Shown piece by piece: positions 1 through 7,631 of a stretch of DNA of 43,023 bases. The notes beneath the pieces are model-generated. The model saw only the letters and a program-made list of their open reading frames with translations. It made no database searches and was not told the origin of the DNA. The translations under genes were made by a program, and so were the position numbers. The DNA is from Dehalococcoidia bacterium (GTDB lineage: Bacteria > Chloroflexota > Dehalococcoidia > Dehalococcoidales > UBA2162), in the NCBI GenBank assembly GCA_011191975.1, contig DUFA01000090.1, positions 1 through 43,023 of the forward strand, in the 5' to 3' direction. Position 1 is the stretch's first letter. Each line of letters opens with the position of its first letter.

Positions 1-1
1 A

Positions 2-82
2 GGAGAAGTGAAGCAAGCCCTGGAAGAGGCCATAAACGCAACACGGCAGGGCAAGCCTGCCGTACTCGATGTTAGAATATAG
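2..82 (+). CDS. C-terminal fragment of a probable ThDP-dependent enzyme (acetolactate synthase-like)
   Basis: The window opens inside this gene. Only the last 26 codons and a TAG stop are visible. The residues ALEEAINATRQGKPAVLDV resemble the C-terminal end of the third domain of thiamine-diphosphate enzymes of the acetolactate synthase/oxalyl-CoA decarboxylase group, where an 'ALxxA....GxPAvldV' pattern is typical. The gene converges on the URO-D-family gene with a 7-base gap. The substrate cannot be told from this fragment, and the family call rests on a short motif. Confidence 0.6.
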   Translation, partial: GEVKQALEEAINATRQGKPAVLDVRI

Positions 83-89
83 TGTTTTG

Positions 90-1412
90 CTAATAAATAC
101 CGTATTTCTTGACAGCGTCGACCATTGCTTTCACGTTTTCTGGTTTTGCTTCATTGGTGATTCCGGTGCTGGGAGACAGCATGAATCCTCCATTTTTACC
201 TACGGTTTCGATGAGTTCCTTGCAGAACTTATCCACGTCGTTGGGCGTGCCCGTCTGGAGTAGCGAGTGCGGTACCCCTCCCATGATGGAGGTATGTCCT
301 TTAAGGATTTCTTTAGCCTTCTTCAGGTCAGTAAATGCGAAACGGGCTATTGTCTTGCCTTCAGGGAGTTCAAGCATATATTCAAGACGCTGTTCCCAGT
401 TACCTTCATAGAACGCGATGAAAACCATATCTGCATCGGTCACGGAATAAACAACCTTTTTCAGATAAGACCAGTAGTATTTCTCAAAATGTTTCAGGTT
501 AAGAAATCCGTCCGAGCCGCGATGCAGGGCAGAGAATACCCTTTTCGGATTACCCAGCTTACTCTCGAGTGTTCGTAGTCCGGTAGCAATTGACCTTTCC
601 AGCATCATATCGCAGGCCTGTAAAAGTTCATCCGGATGCCGATACAGGTCCAGCATCGTGCCTGCCATACCTCTCAGGTAATCGGATATGATATCGAATG
701 GTGCCGGAGCCATACCATGTGTCATCGGAGGGAAACCCAGTTCAGCCAGGTCGTTATCAAGCCCGAACGCAAGGCTGAAATATTCCTGTTGTTTTTGCCC
801 GGCTTTGTGAAGAGATTCAAAAGCTTTCATAACTTCGGGATCACCGAACGCAGGTGAAACATTCGAAGGACCCCAAAGGGAGTTCAATGGCGGAAGTTTT
901 GACAGCGGTTCAAGTTCTTTCCAGACGCGGGGCAGAAAATATCTGAGGGTGAAATCACCGGGGTCATTGAGAAATATCTTATATTCATCTGCTTTCATGT
1001 TTTCACCTTCGATGAGCTGGTGTGACGATTCCTCTCCGACTCCATCGCCGGGATACTTGAACAACTTAGGTCCCAGGATTGAAGCCGCTGCTCCGGAACC
1101 TCCTGCCTGTGCTTGCTGAATATCCGGATCAAGGTCGAACACCATTTTCCTGGAAGCTGCCTTCCACCTCACCGGATTTCTGTATGAATCCGCGGCGGTC
1201 ATTTCTCCACCTACCCACCTGGACGGAAGGTAGCTTGTCGGAAGTATCACCGGAACCCGATCCGGCACCTTCAATTCGATTACGTCCCTTAGCCTTTTTT
1301 CCTTTTCTTCATACAGTTCTTCGGCAGATTTTCCTGTCCGTTTCTCTACCTCGTCCCTAAGTCGTTTTCCTTCCTCTTCGTATTCTTTCTGCGTGATATC
1401 CGTTACTACCAT
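90..1412 (-). CDS. Uroporphyrinogen decarboxylase (URO-D) superfamily protein, probably not a heme enzyme
   Basis: This 440-residue protein belongs to the URO-D/corrinoid methyltransferase (MtaA/CmuA-like) superfamily, whose barrel either decarboxylates uroporphyrinogen or moves methyl groups to and from corrinoids or thiols. The N-terminal 45 residues are charged and helical. The barrel follows, with 'VPDRVPVILP' near residue 50 and a family-typical end containing 'GGVPHSLLQTGTPNDV'. Methyltransferase relatives bind zinc through H-x-C plus a late Cys. Here those places read AFYEGNW and SPSTGI, so the zinc site appears absent. Many anaerobes carry such paralogues with unknown substrates. The start is the ATG preceded by GGGAGGA. 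The gene stands alone between the ThDP-enzyme fragment and a DUF456 gene on the same strand, 23 bases upstream. The superfamily is secure; the reaction is unknown. Confidence 0.82.
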   Translation of the reverse strand: MVVTDITQKEYEEEGKRLRDEVEKRTGKSAEELYEEKEKRLRDVIELKVPDRVPVILPTSYLPSRWVGGEMTAADSYRNPVRWKAASRKMVFDLDPDIQQAQAGGSGAAASILGPKLFKYPGDGVGEESSHQLIEGENMKADEYKIFLNDPGDFTLRYFLPRVWKELEPLSKLPPLNSLWGPSNVSPAFGDPEVMKAFESLHKAGQKQQEYFSLAFGLDNDLAELGFPPMTHGMAPAPFDIISDYLRGMAGTMLDLYRHPDELLQACDMMLERSIATGLRTLESKLGNPKRVFSALHRGSDGFLNLKHFEKYYWSYLKKVVYSVTDADMVFIAFYEGNWEQRLEYMLELPEGKTIARFAFTDLKKAKEILKGHTSIMGGVPHSLLQTGTPNDVDKFCKELIETVGKNGGFMLSPSTGITNEAKPENVKAMVDAVKKYGIY

Positions 1413-1435
1413 CGTTTTCCTCCCATATTTTCCTG

Positions 1436-1915
1436 TTACGTTAATGAATATATAAAGAACCCAAGAAGCACAAAAATATAGATGACCCTTACCAGCGATC
1501 CGGCAAGAAAACCGATGAATGCGCCTGTAGCAGATTTCAATGCCTGGCCAGCAGGTCGCCTGGCGATCAATTCTCCGACAAAAGCTCCGATAAACGGCCC
1601 GAGGATAACTCCCCAGAATCCGAATACCAGTATTCCCACGATAAACCCGACAAAGGTACCGGCAATACCCAATTTACTGGCTTTATATTTTCCGGCTCCC
1701 AGCATGGGAGCGAGAAAATCGAGTGCAAGTGTTAACAACATCAGTACAAAGAAAATAACAGTTGCCAGAATCGATATCTTTTCAAAACCGGTTCCGATCG
1801 CGAATATGAAGAGACCGAGCCAGGCAAGAGGAATTCCAGGCAGGATCGGGAGAAATATTCCGATAAACCCTACCCCTATCAGGATAAATCCGACTATTGC
1901 CAGAAAAACAGTCAT
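1436..1915 (-). CDS. DUF456 family integral membrane protein
   Basis: This is a protein of about 159 residues, almost entirely hydrophobic, with roughly four to five membrane segments rich in Gly. The motifs 'LPGIPLAWLGL' near residue 27, 'LDFLAPMLGAGKYKASKLG' near residue 67 and 'GPFIGAFVGELI' near residue 108 are characteristic of DUF456. The family has no established function. I chose ATG at 1915, preceded by AGGTG; an in-frame TTG one codon upstream is also possible. It lies 23 bases upstream of the URO-D gene on the same strand and may be cotranscribed with it. Its 5' side faces the beta-CASP RNase gene across a 160-base divergent region. Confidence 0.85.
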   Translation of the reverse strand: MTVFLAIVGFILIGVGFIGIFLPILPGIPLAWLGLFIFAIGTGFEKISILATVIFFVLMLLTLALDFLAPMLGAGKYKASKLGIAGTFVGFIVGILVFGFWGVILGPFIGAFVGELIARRPAGQALKSATGAFIGFLAGSLVRVIYIFVLLGFFIYSLT

Positions 1916-1930
1916 CAAACACCTGAGTCA

Positions 1931-1948
1931 ATACATACTCCGATGTAT
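1931..1948. promoter_or_regulatory. Inverted repeat ATACAT-n6-ATGTAT
   Basis: Two perfect 6-base arms with a 6-base spacer lie 16 bases upstream of the DUF456 start, in the divergent region shared with the beta-CASP gene. The geometry suits a dimeric regulator, but no second copy was noticed and no regulator is assigned. A TATAAA-like element sits further upstream for the minus-strand gene. Confidence 0.25.
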
Positions 1949-2074
1949 CTCACATACTCTATCATTTTATACCTTTTCTGGACAATTCTGATAAACTTCC
2001 TGCAGTCTTTTTTTGGCGGTTATTCTGATTAGGTGTTAAGATAAAATAAACCTGTCTGATTCGGGAGGCGGAAA

Positions 2075-3475
2075 ATGTTAGCAAAAATATCCTTTCTTGG
2101 CGCCGCTCAGAATGTAACCGGTTCAAGGTTCCTCCTTGAAGCTAACGGTAAGAGAATCCTGATTGACTGCGGTCTTTACCAGGAAAGAAAGCTTAAAAAC
2201 AGAAACTGGGAACCTTTTCCTTTCGATCCTGCCACGATTGATGCCATGCTACTTACCCACGCGCATGTCGACCATTCCGGACTGATCCCAAAACTGGTGA
2301 AAGACGGTTTTAGGGGTACTATCTACTCCACACATGCAACGGCGGATATCGTCAAGATAATATTACTCGACGCTGCGCACCTGCAGGAAGAAGACGCAGC
2401 TTTTAAGAAAAAACGACATGAGAAGGAAAAGAGAAAAGGACCTTACCCAGAAATGCCTCTTTATACAACTGAAGATGCTGAAGCTTCTTTTTCCCTTTTC
2501 ACTGGGGTGAACTATCGTGAAGAAGTCAATCTCGGAGACGGCATAATAGCTACTTTACACGATGCTGGCCACGTACTTGGTTCATCGACAATAAAGGTAA
2601 CCGTTTCTCAGAGCAACGAAACCAGGAGTATTCTCTTTTCGGGCGATGTTGGTAGAGACGACACACCGATACTCAAAGATCCTTATGAATATAAGGAGAT
2701 TGACTATGCTGTTGTTGAATCTACCTATGGAAATAGGGTGCACGAAGAACCTAAAGATATAGGCTATAGACTGGCTGCACTTGTAAATTCAACAGTGAAA
2801 GCTGGTGGGAATATTATCGTACCCAGTTTTGCCCTTCAAAGAGCTCAGGAAGTCCTCTATTATATGAATCTATTATTACTTGAAGATAAGATACCCGACA
2901 TTTCCGTATACCTCGACAGCCCTATGGCTATTAAAATTACCGAGGTTTTTAAAAGGTACAGAGAACTGTACGATATGGAAATGACTCAGATGGTAAATCA
3001 GGATAAATCACCATTCGATTTTCCTATGCTCAAGATGGTCCAAACCACCGAAGAATCGAAGGCTTTGAATTTTCTAAAAACTCCAGCCATGATTATCGCA
3101 GGTTCGGGTATGTGTACCGGTGGGAGGATCAAACACCATCTTGTGAACAATATCACCAAACCGGAAAGCACGATACTTTTCGTTGGTTACCAGGCGGTTG
3201 GTACTCTTGGTAGAAGTATCGTCGACGGTATCAAGAAGGTCAGGATTCTTGGTCAACGATACCCGGTACGGGCAGGGGTGGCAGAAATTACCGGTTTTTC
3301 AGCGCATGCTGATAGAAACGAACTCCTGCAATGGATGTCTGGTATTAATCCAAGACGAGTCTTTATCGTTCATGGTGAGGCTAAATCAGCCAAAGAATTC
3401 GGTAAATTTCTCAGACAGGAGCGCGGCTGGAAAGTCAGCGTGCCGATGTACCGTGAATCGGTAGCGATTGAGTAG
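2075..3475 (+). CDS. Metallo-beta-lactamase/beta-CASP/RMMBL ribonuclease (CPSF-like)
   Basis: This 466-residue soluble protein belongs to the zinc-dependent beta-CASP nucleases related to CPSF73/Ysh1 and RNase J. The metal motif THAHVDH is at residues 61-67. Further ligands are in 'DAGHVLGSS' near 163 and 'FSGDVGR' near 189. The beta-CASP region follows, with 'GSGMCTGGRIKHHL' near 343, and an RMMBL motif 'GFSAHADRNELLQW' near 407. The length fits bacterial CPSF-like members, which are shorter than RNase J. It probably processes or degrades RNA in the cytoplasm; the exact substrate is not known. The start ATG has GGGAGG eight bases upstream. It appears monocistronic, with 183 bases before the next gene. 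Confidence 0.9.
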   Translation: MLAKISFLGAAQNVTGSRFLLEANGKRILIDCGLYQERKLKNRNWEPFPFDPATIDAMLLTHAHVDHSGLIPKLVKDGFRGTIYSTHATADIVKIILLDAAHLQEEDAAFKKKRHEKEKRKGPYPEMPLYTTEDAEASFSLFTGVNYREEVNLGDGIIATLHDAGHVLGSSTIKVTVSQSNETRSILFSGDVGRDDTPILKDPYEYKEIDYAVVESTYGNRVHEEPKDIGYRLAALVNSTVKAGGNIIVPSFALQRAQEVLYYMNLLLLEDKIPDISVYLDSPMAIKITEVFKRYRELYDMEMTQMVNQDKSPFDFPMLKMVQTTEESKALNFLKTPAMIIAGSGMCTGGRIKHHLVNNITKPESTILFVGYQAVGTLGRSIVDGIKKVRILGQRYPVRAGVAEITGFSAHADRNELLQWMSGINPRRVFIVHGEAKSAKEFGKFLRQERGWKVSVPMYRESVAIE

Positions 3476-3602
3476 ACCATCAAATATATTTTCTTATCGG
3501 TTAATTCTCTTCATAATATGAGTCTATCCGTGTCAAGCTGTAGGATTTCGTTGTTTCAGTCATTTTCACCATCAGAGAAAAAACAGGTCAGTATACCATA
3601 AA

Positions 3603-3618
3603 ACCACGCTTGCGTGGT
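3603..3618. promoter_or_regulatory. Perfect palindrome ACCACGC-TT-GCGTGGT
   Basis: A 7-base perfect inverted repeat with a 2-base centre lies 41 bases upstream of the LOG-family start and abuts a TATAGT sequence (3618-3623) that could be a -10 element. The 2-base centre is too short for an RNA hairpin loop, so a protein-binding operator is more likely than a terminator. No regulator is identified. Confidence 0.35.
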
Positions 3619-3658
3619 ATAGTAACAGTTATCCAGTTATACAGGGGAGGAAAGTAAA

Positions 3659-4333
3659 ATGCCTAATTATGAGATCAACGAACTTGTTAAAGAAGAATCA
3701 TGGCGAATGTTCCGTATTATTGGAGAACTCGTTGAGGGATTCGATACATTAACGGGAATAGAACCTGCCGTGACGATATACGGATCTGCACGCCTGTCAC
3801 CCAATGATCCTATGTATGCAAAAACGGAAGATATAGCCTATCGGTTAGGGAATCTGGGATTCTCCATTTTTACCGGCGGAGGGCCGGGAGTGATGGAAGC
3901 GGCTAATAAAGGCGCACTCCGATCAAACAGCACTTCTGTTGGTCTGAACATAGATATTCCGCAGGAACAGACACTGAACCAATATACTAATGTATCGATA
4001 CAGTTTCACCACTTTTTTGTCAGGAAAGTAATGCTTGTAAAATATGCCAGCGCGTTCATCTGTATGCCCGGTGGCCTTGGAACGCTGGATGAATTGACCG
4101 AAGTATTAACATTGATTCAGACAAAGAAAATAAAACCTTTTCCAGTTGTCCTGGTTGGCAGTAACTACTGGAAAGGCTTTCTTGACTGGTTGAAAGATTC
4201 AGTTCTGAAACGAGGTGCTATATCTCCTGAAGACCTTGATCTACTGAGAGTCTGTGATGAACCTGAAGAAATTATCGATATTGTCCAGAACTGGCATACA
4301 AATCATGAGGTTACCGGTAAACACGCCGTGTAA
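3659..4333 (+). CDS. LOG family protein (TIGR00730, Rossmann-fold nucleotide hydrolase)
   Basis: This 224-residue protein has the two family signatures. 'GGGPGVMEAANKGA' near residue 73 and 'PGGLGTLDELTEV' near residue 136 correspond to the nucleotide-binding GGGxxGxM and catalytic PGGxGTxxE motifs. Characterised members are phosphoribohydrolases that release a base from nucleoside 5'-monophosphates, known from cytokinin activation and often mislabelled lysine decarboxylase. The bacterial physiological substrate is generally uncertain. The start ATG follows GGGGAGG. It is a single gene with its own upstream region and converges on the flavoprotein gene with a 29-base gap. Confidence 0.9.
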   Translation: MPNYEINELVKEESWRMFRIIGELVEGFDTLTGIEPAVTIYGSARLSPNDPMYAKTEDIAYRLGNLGFSIFTGGGPGVMEAANKGALRSNSTSVGLNIDIPQEQTLNQYTNVSIQFHHFFVRKVMLVKYASAFICMPGGLGTLDELTEVLTLIQTKKIKPFPVVLVGSNYWKGFLDWLKDSVLKRGAISPEDLDLLRVCDEPEEIIDIVQNWHTNHEVTGKHAV

Positions 4334-4362
4334 ACTATGTATGTGACTTGTGAGTCATTTGG

Positions 4363-4926
4363 TTACTCGGCGGCAGAAGTGGGTTTTGTTACCAGCCATT
4401 CGCCGGTTAATTCCAGCATAGGTAACTTAATTTCAAAATTCTGTCGTCTGATCGGAATCATATCGATAACATCGAACCGGCACATCTGCAGAGTGGATTC
4501 CAGGTACATACATGCCGAGATTGCTCCACCACCACCTCCGCCTGCCATACACAGTCCTACTGCTGAAATACCTTTGGTTTTTGGATCTGGATTGAAAGCT
4601 GAAATTCTGCGAAGTTTATCAAGGAAAGCTTTCATACTCTCACTGAGGTCACGAAAGTAGACCGGTGTGGCAAACACCACGACGTCGGATTCCTGTATCT
4701 TGTTCACCAGCATTTGAAAATCATCCTCAACAACACAGTGTCCTTCTTTGCGACATGAACCCCATCCATTAGCATCGCATTGACGGCAATGCTGTAAGTT
4801 TAATTCTGGGAGGAAAAAACTTTCGGTTTTCGCACCTGCTTTTTCAGCACCTGTGATTATTGTCTGGATTGATCCGGCAGTCCTACCATTACGGTCTCTA
4901 CTTCCGGACAGGAATAGTATTTTCAC
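4363..4926 (-). CDS. NADPH-dependent FMN reductase / iron-sulfur flavoprotein-like (flavodoxin fold)
   Basis: This 187-residue flavodoxin-fold protein has the FMN phosphate loop 'SGSRDRNGRT' near residue 8. A cysteine cluster 'CRQCDANGWGSC' and a further Cys follow near residue 47, as in the iron-sulfur flavoproteins (Isf-like) of anaerobes. 'VVVFATPVYF' near residue 83 is the second FMN loop. A run of six glycines ('AGGGGGGA') is unusual and gives a C-rich, low-complexity DNA patch near 4530. It probably moves electrons between NAD(P)H or ferredoxin and acceptors in the cytoplasm. The start is GTG at 4926, chosen because AAGGAG lies six bases upstream. It lies 62 bases downstream of the nitroreductase gene on the same strand, so the two may share a transcript. 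Confidence 0.85.
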   Translation of the reverse strand: MKILFLSGSRDRNGRTAGSIQTIITGAEKAGAKTESFFLPELNLQHCRQCDANGWGSCRKEGHCVVEDDFQMLVNKIQESDVVVFATPVYFRDLSESMKAFLDKLRRISAFNPDPKTKGISAVGLCMAGGGGGGAISACMYLESTLQMCRFDVIDMIPIRRQNFEIKLPMLELTGEWLVTKPTSAAE

Positions 4927-4988
4927 GATTTCTCCTTTTACCTGCTATTTTTAGTGGTTAATTATACCAGATATGACTATTGATAAAT

Positions 4989-5501
4989 CTATTTATAAAT
5001 ATCGTAACAGACGATTTCTTCGAGTGGCTTGCGGTCTTTCGGTCTGCCCGGATCTTTTGAGAAGCCTAAAGTAAGAAGAGCAACTAGTTTACAGTTCTTC
5101 GGCACTCCTAGAATATCTCTTGCCTTATCCTGGTTGAAAGCTCCGATCCAGCATGTTCCGAGGCCTTCATCTACAGCTGCGAGTGTCATGTGGTCAACTG
5201 CTATCGAGAGGTCCACGGGATATCCAGGGACGTCGCATGCCATCATGTTCTCGGGCATCGTGCCAACCGCTGCAATAACAACGGGTGCTTCAGCAACATG
5301 CCCCTGTCCACCGGAGGCTGTAGAAAGCAGTTTACGTTTTTCTTTATCTCTGACAACGACAAATTTCCACGGCTGCCTGTTACCTCCTGAAGGAGCCATA
5401 CGTGCGGCTTCAAGGACGGCATTCAGTTTATCTTCAGGTACCGGTTTATCCTCGTAACCTCTGATACTTTTTCTTTGCATTATGACATCTTTGAGTTCCA
5501 T
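4989..5501 (-). CDS. Nitroreductase family protein (FMN-dependent)
   Basis: This 170-residue protein has the nitroreductase layout. 'RKSIRGYEDKPVPEDKL' near residue 10 carries the FMN-binding Arg and Ser. 'APSGGNRQPWKFVVV' near residue 36 and 'GLGTCWIGAFN' near residue 117 complete the flavin site. Members reduce nitroaromatics, quinones or flavins with NAD(P)H as homodimers; the natural substrate here is unknown. The start ATG has GAGGAGG upstream. It is transcribed away from the glutamate synthase operon across a 218-base divergent region and is followed by the flavodoxin-fold gene. Confidence 0.9.
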   Translation of the reverse strand: MELKDVIMQRKSIRGYEDKPVPEDKLNAVLEAARMAPSGGNRQPWKFVVVRDKEKRKLLSTASGGQGHVAEAPVVIAAVGTMPENMMACDVPGYPVDLSIAVDHMTLAAVDEGLGTCWIGAFNQDKARDILGVPKNCKLVALLTLGFSKDPGRPKDRKPLEEIVCYDIYK

Positions 5502-5596
5502 TATTCTTATTTTCCTCCTCTAACCGATGTATTTTTAATTATATCATTGTAAGCTTCTATCACTCCAATCTCCACGTGATTCCGTGAAAGATGTAC

Positions 5597-5626
5597 TTGA
5601 CAAAAACTATGGCGAAATAATAGTAT
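5597..5626 (+). promoter_or_regulatory. Candidate sigma-70-type promoter of the glutamate synthase operon
   Basis: A perfect TTGACA (5597-5602) is followed after 18 bases by TAGTAT (5621-5626). Transcription would start near 5633 and leave a leader of about 87 bases before the ATG at 5720. It is the best promoter match in the 218-base gap between the nitroreductase and the operon; the rest of the gap is AT-rich without other features. Confidence 0.5.
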
Positions 5627-5639
5627 ATGGTATGCGGCA

Positions 5640-5652
5640 ACCGGTTACCGGT
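5640..5652. promoter_or_regulatory. Inverted repeat ACCGG-TTA-CCGGT, candidate operator
   Basis: This perfect 5-3-5 palindrome sits just downstream of the predicted transcription start of the glutamate synthase operon, a position typical for a repressor site. A palindrome of the same 5-3-5 geometry but different sequence lies at the nrpR-like promoter (25071-25083). It does not match the GGAA-n6-TTCC operator described for methanogen NrpR. Confidence 0.35.
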
Positions 5653-5719
5653 ATATGTTATTATTAATAAATAATGCTATATTAAGAAAGTTTCCTGACG
5701 GTTTGCCCTATTTTGATAA

Positions 5720-7627
5720 ATGTGTGCCACTGCTTATACTATGAAAACTATGCCGACCGAAAAATTAAAAAAACATCTAGGCAATATAAAAGTAATCGAT
5801 AGCATCAACGAGAGAGAAATGTACAGTCATGATATCGGTGATATTCCTCATGTCATGATGAAAATGCTCTTCAGGAACATGCCAGATTTCGTTGTTCAGC
5901 CGAAAAGTTTCGAGGAAATACAAAGCATTCTGACTTTTACGCATGAGAATAAGAAACCTGTGACGACCAGAGGTGCCGCTTCCTGGGGATTTGGTGGAGT
6001 AATACCTGTCAAGGGCGGAATTGTCATCGATATGTCTCCTTTCCGAAAAATATCTCGTGTCGATGTAGCTAACAAGACGGTGACGGTTGAGGCTGGCGCG
6101 CGCTGGAGTGATATAGATATCACGGCAAAACAATATGGCTTATGCCTAATGACATACCCGTCAAGTAAATTTTCTACGGTTGGTGGTTGGATATCAACCG
6201 GCGGTATCGGTATTAATACTTTCAAATATGGCCATCTGTCGAAACAAATCGAGTCGATGAAAATCATTACAGCCACTGGAGAAATACGGCAATTGTCTTC
6301 CTCGGATAGTGAATTCGATTATTACATATCTACCGAAGGTATATTCGGGATTATTGTCGAGGTGACTCTCAATTTAAGGGATATGCCCTACGGTTCGTAT
6401 CCGCGTCTGGTGTATTTTCATTCTGATAGAGAAGCTTTTTCATTCATCGAAGGATGCTTGAAGGAGTTGGACCCGAAAAACTTCAACCCGAATATGATAC
6501 GTTTTCTGGATGAGAACCATCTGCACGATACCAATAAGACTATGAGAGTCGATATCTTCGAAAAAAGAGCTGGAGTCCTTTTAGAATTTAGTACAACCGA
6601 AGATGAAGCAGAATTCACCAAATATATCGAAAAAAGAAAAGTCGAAGAAGCTCCTCGATATGTGGCGAATTATCTTTGGAATGAACGTTTATTCGGGATG
6701 AAGGCAAAACGACTGGGTCCGACGATCCTGGCAAGTGAAGTGATAATTCCTATACATTCAGCTCCTACATTCATAGAAAAAGCGAAAAAGATAGGTCATA
6801 ATTTCGGTGTAGAGGTCAGTATCGACTCATATATCATCGATAAAAACGAAGCGCTGATGATGACGACCTTTTTATGTGATTCCAGGCGGATGAAATACTA
6901 TATGAACATTCCCCTGGTCTCTATACTCACAAAAGCCGCACTTAATCTGGGTGCGAAACCCTACGGACTCGGTCTCTGGAATGCTGCTTACATCAATCAG
7001 TTATTCGATGAAAGAAGGAAGCATGAGCTCAGAGATTATAAGAATCGCGTAGATCCAAATAATATTCTCAATCCTGGTAAGTTTTTCAGTGTCGGTGCTA
7101 AAGGAATAATGAACCTGGTCTTTCTACCTGCGGTCTTCGGTTTTTTAATGAACCTGATGATCGGACTGTCTCCTGTTCTCGGGAAACTAATCACTATGTT
7201 GCTTGGAGAAGAAAAGCAGGTTGATAAACTGGATTACGAACTCAGCCTGCACGCCTGTGCTCGATGCGGAAGCTGTTTATCGGAATGTCCTGCGTATCTT
7301 GTTACCGGAAATGAGGCGGTGACAGCCAAAGGTAAAATAGCTCTTGCCAGAAAATTACTTAAAAACCAGCCCGTATCGCGTGAAGAGGCATGGAATGCTT
7401 TTCTCTGCATGCACTGTAAAGCATGTGAAGAGGTATGCCAGACCAACCTGGAACTGATGTCATTATGGGACGCTCTCGAAGCGAAGATTGAGAGTAAATA
7501 TGGCAGGCCTGAAATTCAGATAAAGGAATTCCTTACTATGGTCGATGAAAACGACGAGTACTGGGATATGGTGGAACTGAGGAATCAATCGTCTTTAAAA
7601 AGACCTATACCGACAGGGACGGAATAA
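5720..7627 (+). CDS. FAD-linked oxidase fused to a GlcF-like 2x[4Fe-4S] domain
   Basis: This 635-residue two-part oxidoreductase has residues from about 30 to 455 forming a GlcD-type PCMH FAD-binding domain ('VTTRGAASWGFGG' near 80, 'STVGGWISTGGIGI' near 155) with a C-terminal FAD-oxidase cap ending 'DPNNILNPGKFF'. A hydrophobic stretch at about 463-495 could touch the membrane. It is followed by two cysteine motifs, CARCGSCLSECP near 512 and CMHCKACEEVC near 563, as in GlcF/GlpC. Relatives oxidise 2-hydroxyacids such as lactate, glycolate or 2-hydroxyglutarate. It is first in a tight operon with glutamate synthase genes (4-base gap to the next), where GltD would be expected, so it may feed electrons to glutamate synthase. 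No convincing ribosome site precedes 5720; ATG at 5741 or 5750 is possible. Confidence 0.85.
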   Translation: MCATAYTMKTMPTEKLKKHLGNIKVIDSINEREMYSHDIGDIPHVMMKMLFRNMPDFVVQPKSFEEIQSILTFTHENKKPVTTRGAASWGFGGVIPVKGGIVIDMSPFRKISRVDVANKTVTVEAGARWSDIDITAKQYGLCLMTYPSSKFSTVGGWISTGGIGINTFKYGHLSKQIESMKIITATGEIRQLSSSDSEFDYYISTEGIFGIIVEVTLNLRDMPYGSYPRLVYFHSDREAFSFIEGCLKELDPKNFNPNMIRFLDENHLHDTNKTMRVDIFEKRAGVLLEFSTTEDEAEFTKYIEKRKVEEAPRYVANYLWNERLFGMKAKRLGPTILASEVIIPIHSAPTFIEKAKKIGHNFGVEVSIDSYIIDKNEALMMTTFLCDSRRMKYYMNIPLVSILTKAALNLGAKPYGLGLWNAAYINQLFDERRKHELRDYKNRVDPNNILNPGKFFSVGAKGIMNLVFLPAVFGFLMNLMIGLSPVLGKLITMLLGEEKQVDKLDYELSLHACARCGSCLSECPAYLVTGNEAVTAKGKIALARKLLKNQPVSREEAWNAFLCMHCKACEEVCQTNLELMSLWDALEAKIESKYGRPEIQIKEFLTMVDENDEYWDMVELRNQSSLKRPIPTGTE

Positions 7628-7631
7628 GAAT

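Noticed and set aside
1482-1991. Plus-strand open frame of 169 codons opposite the DUF456 gene
   Set aside because: It is Pro/Ile/Thr-rich and mirrors the DUF456 membrane gene, which has clear family motifs.
4344-4357. Hairpin TGACT-TGTG-AGTCA between the convergent LOG and flavoprotein genes
   Set aside because: A stem of only five base pairs with a weak T tract is too poor to call a terminator.
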